From NCBI RefSeq assembly GCF_017876625.1, contig NZ_JAGIOH010000001.1, positions 4,485,501-4,549,500 on the forward strand: a stretch of DNA of 64,000 nt, in the 5' to 3' direction. Below the pieces are notes generated by a model that did not search any database, was not told the DNA's origin, and saw only the letters and a list, made by a program, of their open reading frames with translations. Each line of letters starts with the position of its first letter. The first letter of the stretch is position 1. The position numbers and the translations under genes are program-made. Positions 53,201 through 62,142 of this stretch are shown here, piece by piece. This stretch comes from Streptomyces syringium. Its GTDB lineage: Bacteria > Actinomycetota > Actinomycetes > Streptomycetales > Streptomycetaceae.

Positions 53201-54181
53201 CTACCAGGCGAACGCCTCGGGGGACGGCCCCGGCCCGGGGAAGATCCCTTCGAGCCCGGCCAGCACCTCGTCGGACAGCTTCAGCTCGACGGCGCGGAGC
53301 GCGGACCCGAGCTGGTCGGGGGTCCGTGGTCCGACGATCGGCCCGGTCACGCCGGGCCGGGTCAGCAGCCAGGCCAGCGCGACCTCGCCGGGTGCGAGAC
53401 CGTGCTTGTCGAGCAGGTCCTCGTACGCCTGGACCTGCTCGCGGACCTTCGTGCTCGCGAGCGACTCCACCGACCGCCCCGACGTGCCTTCCCGCTCCTT
53501 GCGGATCGCCCCGCCGAGCAGCCCGCCCTGAAGCGGCGACCAGGGGATGACCCCGAGCCCGTAGGCCTCGGCCGCCGGGATGACCTCCATCTCGGCGCGC
53601 CGCTCGGCGAGGTTGTACAGACACTGCTCGCTGACGAGCCCGTACGAGCCCCGTCGGCGCGCGGCCTCGTTGGCCTGGGCGATGTGCCAGCCGGCGTGGT
53701 TGGACGAGCCCGCGTAGAGGATCTTGCCCTGCTGGACGAGGACGTCGACGGCCTGCCAGATCTCGTCCCACGGCGTCGTCCGGTCGACGTGGTGGAACTG
53801 GTACAGATCGATGTGGTCCGTCTGGAGCCGCCGGAGACTGGCGTCGACGGAGCGTCGGATGTTGAGGGCGGACAGCCGGTCCTGGTTGGGCCAGTCGGCG
53901 CCGTCGCTGCCCATGTTGCCGAAGACCTTGGTGGCGAGGACGACCTTGTCGCGCCGGTCGCCGCCCTTGGCGAACCAGGTGCCGATGATCTCCTCGGTAC
54001 GGCCCTTGTTCTCGCCCCAGCCGTAGACATTGGCGGTGTCGAAGAAGTTGACGCCCGCGCCGAGCGCGACGTCCATGATGGTGTGACTGTCGGCCTCGTC
54101 CGTCTGAGGCCCGAAGTTCATCGTCCCGAGAACGATCCGGCTGACCTTGAGTCCCGTGCGTCCGAGCTGCGTGTACTCCAT
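53201..54181 (-). CDS. Aldo/keto reductase
   Basis: This 326-residue NADPH-dependent reductase has the catalytic Asp-Tyr in FFDTANVYGWGENKG, Lys in VLATKVFG and His in YQFHHVDRTTP, with the TIM-barrel layout of the AKR family (Tas/YajO-like). ATG at 54181. The substrate is unknown. It is 70 bp upstream of the VOC gene on the same strand, with no coupling. Confidence 0.92.
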   Translation of the reverse strand: MEYTQLGRTGLKVSRIVLGTMNFGPQTDEADSHTIMDVALGAGVNFFDTANVYGWGENKGRTEEIIGTWFAKGGDRRDKVVLATKVFGNMGSDGADWPNQDRLSALNIRRSVDASLRRLQTDHIDLYQFHHVDRTTPWDEIWQAVDVLVQQGKILYAGSSNHAGWHIAQANEAARRRGSYGLVSEQCLYNLAERRAEMEVIPAAEAYGLGVIPWSPLQGGLLGGAIRKEREGTSGRSVESLASTKVREQVQAYEDLLDKHGLAPGEVALAWLLTRPGVTGPIVGPRTPDQLGSALRAVELKLSDEVLAGLEGIFPGPGPSPEAFAW

Positions 54182-54251
54182 GCCCGTAGCAAAGGCCCTG
54201 GAGCGCGCTCGAGGCAAGGGCCCCGGCGCTGAACGGCGCGTCGGGCGTTTC

Positions 54252-54623
54252 CTATCGCTCCTGGAGCACGGACAGCGTGTTGCCCGCCGGGTCCGTGAAC
54301 CAGGCGATGTACGGGCCCTCCTGGCGCATGATGCCCTTCTCGTCCTGGGTGAATTCGGGATACCGCTCGAAGGTGATCCCGCGCTGGACGAGCTCGTCCA
54401 CGGCCTTGTCGATGTCGGTCACGGGAAAATTGAGCACGGTGAACGACGCGGGTACGTGGTCGGCCTTGGGGTAGATGAGGATCTCCCCGCCGCCCTCGAG
54501 GTGGAGCGTCAGCATGTCGTACTCCTCGGAGAGGCGCAGGCCGAGCGTCTGCCCGTAGAAGCCCTTGGCCTTCTGCATGTCGTCCACCGCGAAGCTGCTG
54601 AACGCCCTGGTGTTCGTGAACAT
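54252..54623 (-). CDS. VOC-family (glyoxalase-like) protein
   Basis: This 123-residue protein has the beta-alpha-beta-beta-beta units of the vicinal-oxygen-chelate fold: [23 protein letters not shown] and later [17 protein letters not shown]. The pattern and length fit single-domain VOC proteins annotated as glyoxalase/bleomycin resistance. Metal ligands are not clearly aligned here, so activity is uncertain. ATG at 54623. Confidence 0.82.
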   Translation of the reverse strand: MFTNTRAFSSFAVDDMQKAKGFYGQTLGLRLSEEYDMLTLHLEGGGEILIYPKADHVPASFTVLNFPVTDIDKAVDELVQRGITFERYPEFTQDEKGIMRQEGPYIAWFTDPAGNTLSVLQER

Positions 54624-54760
54624 GTTCGGATTCCCGTCGCTCGTGCCGCTGTCGGTCGGTCGCTCGCGGTACGAGTTTTCTTCCTCGGGGAGGGAAAACC
54701 GGGCTGCGAACCGGTTGGTTCGTCCGACCGGGTGGGCGGGGGCGCCGATCGGCCCCCAAC

Positions 54761-56578
54761 TCACCGCCGTTCGGTGTCCAGGACGTGGGGGAGACCGCGC
54801 CGCCAGCGCCGCAGGTCTTCGACCTTGGCCGCGGCGAACTCCGGTGCCTCGTACCCCTTGAACGTCCGGACCTCGGGGACGTCCGAAGCTCCGGCGGCCG
54901 CCAGTACCGAGGCCGCCGCCCGCCGCCCGGCCTCGTTCGCGGTCTCCATCGAGGTGAAGTCGACGTTGCTGTAGGTCCGTACGTAGTCGGCGGCGAGGAA
55001 GAGGTTCCCGACGGCGGTCGAGGCGTCCGGGCGCAGCTCCCAGGAGCCGACCGAGTTGAGCAGATACGGGTCGTCGTTGTGCAGTCCGTCGGCGCCCTCG
55101 CCGATCGCCTCGTCGAGGTACCACGAGTGCAGCAGCGCGTCGTCGAGTCCGTGCCGGCCCGCGCTCCCCAGGTGGGCCTGCATCTGTGCCCAGACCTCGC
55201 GGGCGACCTCGGCCCGTGTGCACCGTCTGGCGGGTCTGCGGTAGAGGATGCCCGGCGTCTCCCAGTCGGAGATGACCACGGACAGCGACTCCTGTACCCC
55301 GCCGTCACCCCAGGTGCGGGAGAACGGGGCGCGCCAGAGCTTGGACTGGCTGATCGACACCAGCTTCCAGGGGGAGTCGACGTGGACGATGTGGCCCGCG
55401 ATGACCGGAGCCGGGCGGCGCAGGAAGTACTGGATGCCGTTGGACCAGGTCTGCTGGAGCCCGTCCATGGCCGCGAGCCGTGGATCGGCCGCGCGGAGCG
55501 CACCGTTCCAGAGCGTGCCGGCGCGGTCCGAGGGGACCGCGGCGATGAACCAGTCGGCGTCGATGCGGTCCGTCGTGCCGCCCGGGGTGCGGACGTGGGC
55601 CGACTCGAGGCGGCCGGCGCGCAGCTCCAGATGCTCGACCTGCCGGTCGAAGGCGAAGCGGACGCCAAGGGTCCGCAGATGTGCGACCCAGGGGTCGATC
55701 CACATCTCGCTCGTGGGGCCGTTGAAGATGCGGTCGGCGGGGCCGTCGCTGCCGCGCCCGATGAGGTCGTAGACGATGGCCTCCAGCCCCTGGCCGCACG
55801 TGCGGGCGCTGGCGGTCGGGGGTTTGAGGGCCTGGATGAGCTGGACGCCGCCGCCGAGAAGCCGTTGGTAGTCCTCCGACATCCGGTCGGCCCTGATGAA
55901 GTCCCACCAGTTCACGTGTTCCCACTGGCCGAACCGGCGCTCGGTGCAGCTGGTGAACAGCATCACCGCCTGCTTGGCGAAGAAGGCCGCCTCCCACGAC
56001 GGCAGGCGCAGGGACTCCGCCAGCAGCCCGGCGGCCGAGGCGACCAGCAGTTCCACGCCCGACAGGGAGAGAGTCCCCGGTCTGACGGGGAGGTGGATGT
56101 CGGGGCGGTTCCCGGCCCGGGCCAGCTCGATCCGGGTCACGGGCGTGAGATTGTCGAAGACGCTGGCGCCGCCGGGCAGCGGGATGCGCCGCAGGGTGTC
56201 GGGCAGATTGTGGTAGAAACCGAACACCCCCCGGTGGCCGTGCTCGCCCGGCAGATCGCGTCGGCCGCCGGTGCCGCTGTGCGGGACGTACAGGGACCGC
56301 GCCTTGCCGCCGGCGACGGAACGGCGCTCGTAGACCGTCACCTCGAAGCCACGCTCGGCGAGCTCGTGTGCGGCGGTCAGGCCACCGACGCCCGCACCGA
56401 GGACGGCCACCCGACGCCCGCCCCGCCCCTTGCCGCGCCCGGCCCCACGGGCCGCCGCGGGCCCGGCCACGCCTACGCCGAGGCCGACCCCGAGCCCCGC
56501 CGTACCCGCTGCGGCAGCTCCGTAACGGAGCACGTCACGGCGTGGAACTCCCCGCCAAGTCGACACGGCTTCATCCAT
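54761..56578 (-). CDS. Tat-exported FAD-dependent amine/desaturase-type oxidoreductase
   Basis: This 605-residue protein begins with a twin-arginine signal ([19 protein letters not shown]), then a dinucleotide-binding Rossmann motif [19 protein letters not shown] that continues into [13 protein letters not shown], as in phytoene desaturase and hydroxysqualene dehydroxylase relatives. The C-terminal FAD segment [20 protein letters not shown] closes the fold. ATG at 56578 follows GGAGGG. The signal is unusual for this family and suggests a function outside the cytoplasm. Substrate unknown; no carotenoid or hopanoid genes are adjacent. Confidence 0.88.
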   Translation of the reverse strand: MDEAVSTWRGVPRRDVLRYGAAAAGTAGLGVGLGVGVAGPAAARGAGRGKGRGGRRVAVLGAGVGGLTAAHELAERGFEVTVYERRSVAGGKARSLYVPHSGTGGRRDLPGEHGHRGVFGFYHNLPDTLRRIPLPGGASVFDNLTPVTRIELARAGNRPDIHLPVRPGTLSLSGVELLVASAAGLLAESLRLPSWEAAFFAKQAVMLFTSCTERRFGQWEHVNWWDFIRADRMSEDYQRLLGGGVQLIQALKPPTASARTCGQGLEAIVYDLIGRGSDGPADRIFNGPTSEMWIDPWVAHLRTLGVRFAFDRQVEHLELRAGRLESAHVRTPGGTTDRIDADWFIAAVPSDRAGTLWNGALRAADPRLAAMDGLQQTWSNGIQYFLRRPAPVIAGHIVHVDSPWKLVSISQSKLWRAPFSRTWGDGGVQESLSVVISDWETPGILYRRPARRCTRAEVAREVWAQMQAHLGSAGRHGLDDALLHSWYLDEAIGEGADGLHNDDPYLLNSVGSWELRPDASTAVGNLFLAADYVRTYSNVDFTSMETANEAGRRAAASVLAAAGASDVPEVRTFKGYEAPEFAAAKVEDLRRWRRGLPHVLDTERR

Positions 56579-56743
56579 GTTCCCTCCGCCTCTTCGCGTC
56601 TCAGCGGTCCGTGAAGGGCAAGCTACGCGCCCGGCAGGGGCGCCCACGGCGGGATCGTCGCAGCCTCCGTCGATCGGGTCGATCGGGCGGGGCGGGGGTT
56701 TGAAGCCGCAGCCGGTCCGCCGTTCCGTTGGTGCATCCGCCCG

Positions 56744-57187
56744 TCAGTGTGTTCGGCTGGCTTGGGCGGCGTCCGCGGCGAGGAGGTTGAGTCGTTCGAT
56801 GGAGTTGGCGGCTCGGACGGCGCAGGTCTTCCAGGTGTATCCGTTGGGGTGCTCGACGCTGATCATCCCGTTGGCGCCGACGGTTCGGACTCTGCCCATG
56901 CCGCCTGTGACGGTGTCGACCACCATGGTCCCGGGTGCGATGTCGAAGGCTTCGGCCTCGACCACCTTCCTGGGGTTCGCTGCCACTTGGGGGCGGGGCG
57001 AATGCCGGGGGCGGATGTCGATGCCGTGTGGGGTGACCCAGAGGGCGGCGTCGCCGCCGGTGAGGGAGCCGTCGAGTCTTGGTTCCGACGGCGTCGGGGC
57101 GGGGGCGGTGGCGGCTTGGGGCGTGTGGCCGCTGGACGGGAAATGTGCCCTCATCCATGCGAAGAGGCGGGGGATAGGGTTCCTCAT
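56744..57187 (-). CDS. Hypothetical protein divergent from mini-GntR
   Basis: This 147-residue protein has a Pro-rich N-terminal half and a compact C-terminal region (IAPGTMVVDTVTGGMGRVRTVGANGMISVEHPNGYTWKTCAVRAA) with a beta-rich look. No family is recognised. ATG at 57187. It diverges from the GntR-type gene with 165 bp between them, which suggests shared control. Confidence 0.65.
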   Translation of the reverse strand: MRNPIPRLFAWMRAHFPSSGHTPQAATAPAPTPSEPRLDGSLTGGDAALWVTPHGIDIRPRHSPRPQVAANPRKVVEAEAFDIAPGTMVVDTVTGGMGRVRTVGANGMISVEHPNGYTWKTCAVRAANSIERLNLLAADAAQASRTH

Positions 57188-57293
57188 GTCGTCAGCTCCT
57201 GAGGCTGGTGGCCATGCCCCCGGACCGGTCGCACGGTCGCGGGGGTCTTGCGCTGAGCGCCACATTAGAGCGGGTCTGCTGCACATGTCTATA

Positions 57294-57309
57294 GGCGTAT
57301 GCTGACGCC
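57294..57309. promoter_or_regulatory. Inverted repeat between the divergent pair
   Basis: GGCGT at 57294-57298 and ACGCC at 57305-57309 with a 6-bp spacer form a possible operator about 47 bp upstream of the GntR-type start. The region also has TATAGG- and CTATG-like boxes. Confidence 0.35.
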
Positions 57310-57355
57310 AGCTACTATGTTCGAGTGGGTGTCAATACCTACAGTCACGGCCGTG

Positions 57356-57583
57356 ATGGATTTCGACCCGACGCTCCCCAAGTGGACCCAGATCGCCGAC
57401 GTCATTCGGCAGCGCATCGCCAGCGGCGAGTACCCGGTGAATCACCTGATCTCGGAGACGAAGCTGGAGCAGGAGTTCGGCGTCGCACGAGTGACCGTGC
57501 GCAAGGTGACAGCGAAGCTGCGCGAAGAGGGCCTGATCGTCACTACCCACGGCATGGGTTCGTTCGTCGCTCCCCAGTCCTGA
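57356..57583 (+). CDS. Stand-alone GntR winged-helix protein
   Basis: This 75-residue protein is a GntR DNA-binding domain only: WTQIADVIRQRIASGEYP, then KLEQEFGVARVTVRKVTAKL and a wing IVTTHGMGSFV. No effector domain follows. Such short GntR proteins are common beside integrative elements and small accessory operons in Streptomyces. GTG at 57353 is an alternative start. Confidence 0.85.
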   Translation: MDFDPTLPKWTQIADVIRQRIASGEYPVNHLISETKLEQEFGVARVTVRKVTAKLREEGLIVTTHGMGSFVAPQS

Positions 57584-57697
57584 CCCACCGCCGTCGAGAG
57601 CGCGCCTCGGATGCGCGTAGCGGCACAGGCAGGCCCCCGCCATTCGGCGGCTCAGTCGCTCATCTCCAGCTGCCCAGCCCGCTGGAGGGCGGCCGAG

Positions 57698-58729
57698 TCA
57701 GCACATGCCGGTGTGATGACTTCGGGGAGCTGTCTTCTCCAAGTAGCACAGCGTTTCGTAGGCGGCCTGGACGAAGGAGCCGGTCGGGGCAGGGGTGGTG
57801 TTGGCCAGGGCGGCGAGGGCTGTGCCGGAGCGGGGGAGGAAGCCGGCGAAGGCGGTGAATCCGCGGGTGGTGCCGGAGTGGTGGAGCAGGGGGCGGCCGT
57901 TGCGGGGGCGGAGGTTCCAGAGGAGGCAGTGGCGGTTGCCGGTGCGGGGGAGGGCCAGCCGGGGGCGTTGGACGTCGGCAAGTGCGGCGCGCAGGCTGGG
58001 GGACCCGGCGGTGTCCGGGACCAGCAGGGCCTGTAGGTAGTGGAGCAGATCGCGGGCGCTGGAGCGCAGGGCGCCCGCGGCGGGCAGGCCGGGGATCAGC
58101 AAGGCGGGGCGTGGGCGGCCGTGCCAGTGGCCCACTGCCTGGGGGCGGTGCGGGTCGCAGTCGGTGTCGGTCAGGCCGAGCGGGGCCAGGACACGTTCGT
58201 TCAGCAGGTTGGCGTAGTCGCTGCCGTGGCCTCCGGCGGCGTGGGCCAGGGCGTGACCGAGGAGCCCGGCCCCGTAGTTGGAGTAGCGGACGTGGGTGCC
58301 GGGGCGGTGGTGCAGACGGGTGCGGGTGAGTGCCGCAAGGGCGTCGGATGAGGTGAAGGTGGCGTAGGGGTTGCTGAACCAGCTGTGAATCGGCGAGCGG
58401 CGCATGAGCCCGAGGGGCATGCGGGGCAGGCCGGAGGTGTGGGTGGCCAGGTGGAGCAGGGTGATCGGGGGGCCGGGGAGTCGGTGGGGGAGGTAGCGGT
58501 CGAGGGGGTCGTCATAGCCCACCTCCCCGCGTGCGGCGAGCTCGGCCAGGAGCAAGGCGGTGAACGTCTTGGTGAGGGAGCCGGTTTCGAACCGGGTCCC
58601 TGGCTCGGCGGTGCCCGCGCACAGCACAGTGCGCTCATCTCCGTGGACGACCGCGATGGCCACCGCGGTCGCTCCCTTGGGGGCGCGGAGCAGGGACGAC
58701 AGGCGGTCTCCGGGCGACGCCCCCGTCAC
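57698..58729 (-). CDS. Cytosolic SxxK serine hydrolase (beta-lactamase family), last gene of peptide operon
   Basis: This 343-residue protein has the class C/PBP triad: SLTK (Ser51, Lys54), YSN (149-151) and HSG (284-286) in the place of KTG. It has no signal peptide, unlike typical beta-lactamases and DD-peptidases, so it probably acts inside the cell, for example as a peptidase or esterase. GTG start overlaps the previous stop by 4 nt. It is the last of four coupled genes, the first of which encodes a 60-residue peptide; leader-peptide cleavage is one possibility. Confidence 0.85.
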   Translation of the reverse strand: MTGASPGDRLSSLLRAPKGATAVAIAVVHGDERTVLCAGTAEPGTRFETGSLTKTFTALLLAELAARGEVGYDDPLDRYLPHRLPGPPITLLHLATHTSGLPRMPLGLMRRSPIHSWFSNPYATFTSSDALAALTRTRLHHRPGTHVRYSNYGAGLLGHALAHAAGGHGSDYANLLNERVLAPLGLTDTDCDPHRPQAVGHWHGRPRPALLIPGLPAAGALRSSARDLLHYLQALLVPDTAGSPSLRAALADVQRPRLALPRTGNRHCLLWNLRPRNGRPLLHHSGTTRGFTAFAGFLPRSGTALAALANTTPAPTGSFVQAAYETLCYLEKTAPRSHHTGMC

Positions 58730-59643
58730 CGCGCCTGTGCCGCCCGTGCGAGCGCGATGGAGCCCGCGATAGCGGTGACGATGACGGTGTGCTGGTGGTC
58801 CTTGAAACGCTGGACAGGATCGTCGTCGACGGGGTCGCCGTCGCGCGGGATGAAACCGTCCGGGTGTTGCAGGGCGGCGATGGCGTCCCAGTCCGAGGGG
58901 TCGCAGTAGGGCTCGTCCAGGCAGGCGCCGACGATGAGCAGTTCACCGACCAGGTCCCACTGCTCGACCTCGCGCCAGATGTCGATCCACACCGGCAGCC
59001 AGGCCCGCAGGTACGAGGTGTACTCGGGCGCCAGGCCGCCCGGCCGCGCTCCCCAGTCGGTGAGGTGGAAGACGGTGTGGGTCATCGAGTAGGCGGTCAT
59101 CCAGTCGATGGCCCACGGCTCGGGGACCGCGCCGAGCCAGGTGGCGCGGGCGAGTGCCGCCCAGTCGAACGAGCGGTCCAGGCCGGTGACGCGGGCGGCA
59201 TTCGCCACGGCGAGCCGCCGGTTCGGCAGCAGCTCGACGCCGTGCACCGAGCGCAACTGGAGAGAGTGAGTCAGCAACCGGTCCAAGCCGACGTGGCGGA
59301 AGCCGCACCGCACGAAGGATACGTACGTCTCCAGCGGATCGGTCATCAGCATGTGTCTCAGCTGGCGCTCATAGAGCACGTCACCGCGGCGGAACTGCTC
59401 CCAGGCGAAGTCTGCCAAGTCCTGAGCCGCGGCAAGCTGCCCTGGGCCCAGGATGCCGTCCCGCAGGATGAGCGAAGCGGCCAGCGTGGTCTCGCCCAGA
59501 GGCTTGTAGAAACCGTCGAGACCGGCGGCTGTCTCCAGGGAACCACCGGGGAAGGTGCCGTGGGCGCGGTTCGCGTGCAACCAGGAAAGCGCCCGGTCTG
59601 CCAAGCTCCGCGCCGCCACAACCACCGCATCGGTGACCGTCAT
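58726..59643 (-). CDS. Unrecognised 305-residue protein, peptide operon
   Basis: This protein is largely helical with a repetitive look (LHANRAHGTFPGGSLETAAG, IAALQHPDGFIPRDGDP), reminiscent of alpha/alpha-toroid proteins, and has MTHTVFHLTDWG and HQHTVIVTAIAG near possible active residues (His, Asp). I vaguely associate such proteins with DUF6895 but cannot confirm. It overlaps both neighbours by ATGA. No signal peptide or membrane helix. Function unknown. Confidence 0.75.
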   Translation of the reverse strand: MTVTDAVVVAARSLADRALSWLHANRAHGTFPGGSLETAAGLDGFYKPLGETTLAASLILRDGILGPGQLAAAQDLADFAWEQFRRGDVLYERQLRHMLMTDPLETYVSFVRCGFRHVGLDRLLTHSLQLRSVHGVELLPNRRLAVANAARVTGLDRSFDWAALARATWLGAVPEPWAIDWMTAYSMTHTVFHLTDWGARPGGLAPEYTSYLRAWLPVWIDIWREVEQWDLVGELLIVGACLDEPYCDPSDWDAIAALQHPDGFIPRDGDPVDDDPVQRFKDHQHTVIVTAIAGSIALARAAQAR

Positions 59644-60371
59644 GCGTCTGCTGCCTCCGCATCCGGCTTCCTGCCGAGCAAGCAGCCTGCAATGGCCAGA
59701 TCGAGGGCGGCACGCGGGCCACCCCCACCCAGTAGCCGCACATGTTCCGTCACCGCCACCGGGTCCAGCGGCAGCGCGACACCCTCACGGTGAAGCCATG
59801 CCAGCCAGCGGGCCAGCCGCACAGCCGTAGGAAAGTCACGGCGCAGCACCGAGCGGGTGACCCCCTGGCACAGAGGCAGCGCCGCATTGCGGACCGCCTC
59901 GTGCACCGGCCCGTCCAGACCAGGAGCGGCAAGGGTCCCAAGCTGAGCCATCCGCACCGACCACCGCTGCCAATTGACGGTGTCGGCGAGACCGTCCTGT
60001 GGAGGCGCGGCGTTCACGCCCGGGGCGCTCGTCCCGCCGAACCGGGCCAGGAACTGCGCGGTCGCCCAGTCACGCCAGGCCATGGTCCGCTCGTCCTGAC
60101 GCCCCGAACGCCCAGCACCCGGCAACGGGAGCATCTCGAAGGACCGGGCCACGACGGCCGCGCCCTCCGCGTCGAAAGGAGCGCCGGCCAGGGCCTGTGG
60201 AGCGAAGGTATCCGCTCCGATGACCCGGACGGCAGCGAAGGACGTCATCGGATCGGGAGTGCCGTCGGCGGACCACGCAGCCAGCGCCACACCCTCAGCG
60301 CCGCGCAGGGCGCTGAGGACACGGCCCGCGAGATCATCCGCCGCAGCAGCGAAGTCCGCCCGGGCGCTCAC
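59640..60371 (-). CDS. Unrecognised 243-residue protein, peptide operon
   Basis: This protein starts MSARADFAAAADDLAGRVLS and has an N-terminal part (VALAAWSADGTPDPMTSFAA) followed by a helical part (ATAQFLARFGG, AVRLARWLAWLHREG). It matches no family I can name. It is translationally coupled (ATGA) to the 60-residue peptide gene upstream and to the 305-residue gene downstream. It has G/C-biased codons, supporting a real gene. Confidence 0.72.
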   Translation of the reverse strand: MSARADFAAAADDLAGRVLSALRGAEGVALAAWSADGTPDPMTSFAAVRVIGADTFAPQALAGAPFDAEGAAVVARSFEMLPLPGAGRSGRQDERTMAWRDWATAQFLARFGGTSAPGVNAAPPQDGLADTVNWQRWSVRMAQLGTLAAPGLDGPVHEAVRNAALPLCQGVTRSVLRRDFPTAVRLARWLAWLHREGVALPLDPVAVTEHVRLLGGGGPRAALDLAIAGCLLGRKPDAEAADA

Positions 60372-60550
60372 TTGCCCTTGGGCTCCTTCGGCTCCTTGGG
60401 CGACAGGAGGAGGCTGACGAGCAAGATCATTGAAGCTTCCGGGGAAGGAACGGGAGCACCGCTGACAGCGGCCTCCGGCTCCACCATCAGGTCCCCGACC
60501 GCAGACGTCTCGGCCGGGGTTGCGAAACGGGTGGTTCCTTGCGCGAGCAT
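60368..60550 (-). CDS. 60-residue peptide heading the four-gene operon (possible precursor peptide)
   Basis: ATG at 60550 has a strong GAGGAGG site 6 nt upstream. The peptide has an acidic N-terminal half (MLAQGTTRFATPAETSAVGD...), a hydrophobic stretch MILLVSLLLS (residues 41-50) and a basic Pro/Lys tail PKEPKEPKGK. It has no Cys. The leader-like acidic half, the following coupled genes for two unknown proteins and a cytosolic serine hydrolase resemble a ribosomally made peptide system, but no known modification enzyme is present. It could instead be a membrane microprotein. Confidence 0.65.
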   Translation of the reverse strand: MLAQGTTRFATPAETSAVGDLMVEPEAAVSGAPVPSPEASMILLVSLLLSPKEPKEPKGK

Positions 60551-60859
60551 CAGTGCCTCCTCAGGGAGAGATGTCACCAGCCGCACGGCTATGCCACATT
60601 CAGAGCCTAGACGGCGGCATCAGGCGCTCCGGGCCCCAGCGCGACAAACCCACCTTTCAGATGAACTGTGGGGTGGCTCCGCACTCTTGGCGCCCCACTG
60701 AAGCGAGGGCTGCCCCCTGCGCGGCACCGTGACCCGGCCCGTTGTCAGTGGTGTGCCCTAAGTTCATCAGCAGTAGGGCGCCTTCACGGCACGGCTCCTG
60801 CCAGGTCGCCGTGCCCGCGCTCAAGTTGCGTTGATGGAACAGACACCACGGGGGTTGCC
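60551..60859. other. Gap between peptide operon and RibD-type gene
   Basis: This 309-bp region must carry the operon promoter (minus strand) and the rightward gene promoter. I see no convincing -35/-10 pair. GTGGGG and CCCCAC near 60669 and 60693 could pair in a weak hairpin. No gene is seen. Confidence 0.4.
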
Positions 60860-61402
60860 ATGGGGAAGATCGTCGCACTGGTCTATGTGTCGCTGGACGG
60901 CGTCATGGAGGCCCCGGCCTGGACCGCCCCCTACTTCGACGAGGAGCACGGGCAGTACGCGCACCAGGCGCTCTTCGCCGCCGACGCGCTGCTGTTGGGC
61001 CGCGAGACGTACGAGGGCATGTCCCAGGCGTGGCCGGGGATGACGGACGAGGACGGTTTCGCCGACCGGATCAACGCGATGCCCAAGCACGTCGCCAGTG
61101 CCACCCTGGAGTCGGCCGAGTGGAACGCCGAGGTCATCAAGGGAGACCTGGGCGAGCAGGTCACCGTGCTCAAGGAGAAGTACGAGCGGGACATCCTCAT
61201 ATACGGCAGCGGTGCCCTGATCCGCTCGCTCATCACCGAGGGCCTCGTGGACGAGCTGAAGCTGTGGGTGCACCCGGTCGTCGTCGGCAAGGGCAAGCGG
61301 CTCTTCCCGGAGGGCGCCCCGACGTCGACGTGGAAGCTGGACGGCACCACCACGTTCGCTTCCGGTGCCCTGATCCTCGACTACCGGCCCGCCGGGGAGT
61401 GA
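60860..61402 (+). CDS. Dihydrofolate-reductase-like (RibD C-terminal) protein
   Basis: This 180-residue protein has the pattern KIVALVYVSLDGVMEAPAW, LLGRETYEGMSQAWPG and LIYGSGALIRSLITEGLVDEL of the RibD_C/dihydrofolate reductase-like family widespread in actinobacteria (YwjB-like). These proteins bind NADPH; the substrate is usually unknown. ATG at 60860. Confidence 0.9.
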   Translation: MGKIVALVYVSLDGVMEAPAWTAPYFDEEHGQYAHQALFAADALLLGRETYEGMSQAWPGMTDEDGFADRINAMPKHVASATLESAEWNAEVIKGDLGEQVTVLKEKYERDILIYGSGALIRSLITEGLVDELKLWVHPVVVGKGKRLFPEGAPTSTWKLDGTTTFASGALILDYRPAGE

Positions 61403-61622
61403 CGACGCGGACCCGGTGACCTCCTGGCGCAGGAGCCGTCCTGGGCGTCGGCCGGCCTGGTAGCCCGCCCTTACACGGCGAGGTCCACCGGCTCGGTGCC
61501 GGTCATTCGAAGGGGCCGTGGGTGTGCCCAACTCCCCGCCAGGCAACCGATCCACACGTGGTCTATGCCAGGCACCACCGATATCCTCGGCACCACCGCA
61601 CCCGCCTGCCCGGAGGTATCCG

Positions 61623-62015
61623 ATGACCGGCTCAGACACACCGGACCAGCCCGTCCCACAGGCCGGCACGGCCATAGCCCTGATGGAACGCCTGGCCGAA
61701 CAGCTCGGTAGCCGGGCCTCGGTGTCAGCCGTCTTCGGCGAACCGGTCACCAGCGGCGGAATCACCGTCATTCCGGTCGCCGAAGTCGCCTTCGGGTTCG
61801 CCGGGGGCGCGGGCCCCGAAGCCGCCGACACCGGCACAGGAGGGGGCGGAGTCGGCGCCCGCCCCCGCGGTTACATAGAGATCAAAGACGGCACCGCCAC
61901 CTACAAACCCCTCCGAGCCCCCTGGGTGAATGTCGCCGTACCGCTCGCCGCCCTCCTGGCAGGAACCGTCATGCCCCTGCTCGTTCGCCGCCTCGCCCAG
62001 CGCCGCCCTCGCTGA
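61623..62015 (+). CDS. GerW/YtfJ-family sporulation protein
   Basis: This 130-residue protein has the YtfJ/GerW core: ALMERLAEQLGSRASVSAVFGEPV, GITVIPVAEVAFGFAGGAG, a glycine-rich loop and RPRGYIEIKDGTATYKPL, followed by a C-terminal hydrophobic helix (VNVAVPLAALLAGTVMPLLV). The Gly-rich loop and C-terminal helix suggest membrane association. GGAGG lies upstream of ATG at 61623. GerW is a Bacillus spore protein; the role in Streptomyces is not known. Confidence 0.85.
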   Translation: MTGSDTPDQPVPQAGTAIALMERLAEQLGSRASVSAVFGEPVTSGGITVIPVAEVAFGFAGGAGPEAADTGTGGGGVGARPRGYIEIKDGTATYKPLRAPWVNVAVPLAALLAGTVMPLLVRRLAQRRPR

Positions 62016-62142
62016 ACCACTGCAACGACGAACCTGACACCAACTCACGGAACGCGCGCTCCCAGTACCGCCTTGACGGCAAGCGCCGAAACCCAGGGCA
62101 GCGGCCCGGAGCGCCGCCGGCAACAGGGCGTTCGCGCGAGTG

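Noticed and set aside
61471-61659. 62-codon frame with WIGCLAGSWAHPRPLRMTG
   Set aside because: It looks protein-like at the end but has no ribosome site, no family and overlaps the GerW-type gene start. Left unannotated.
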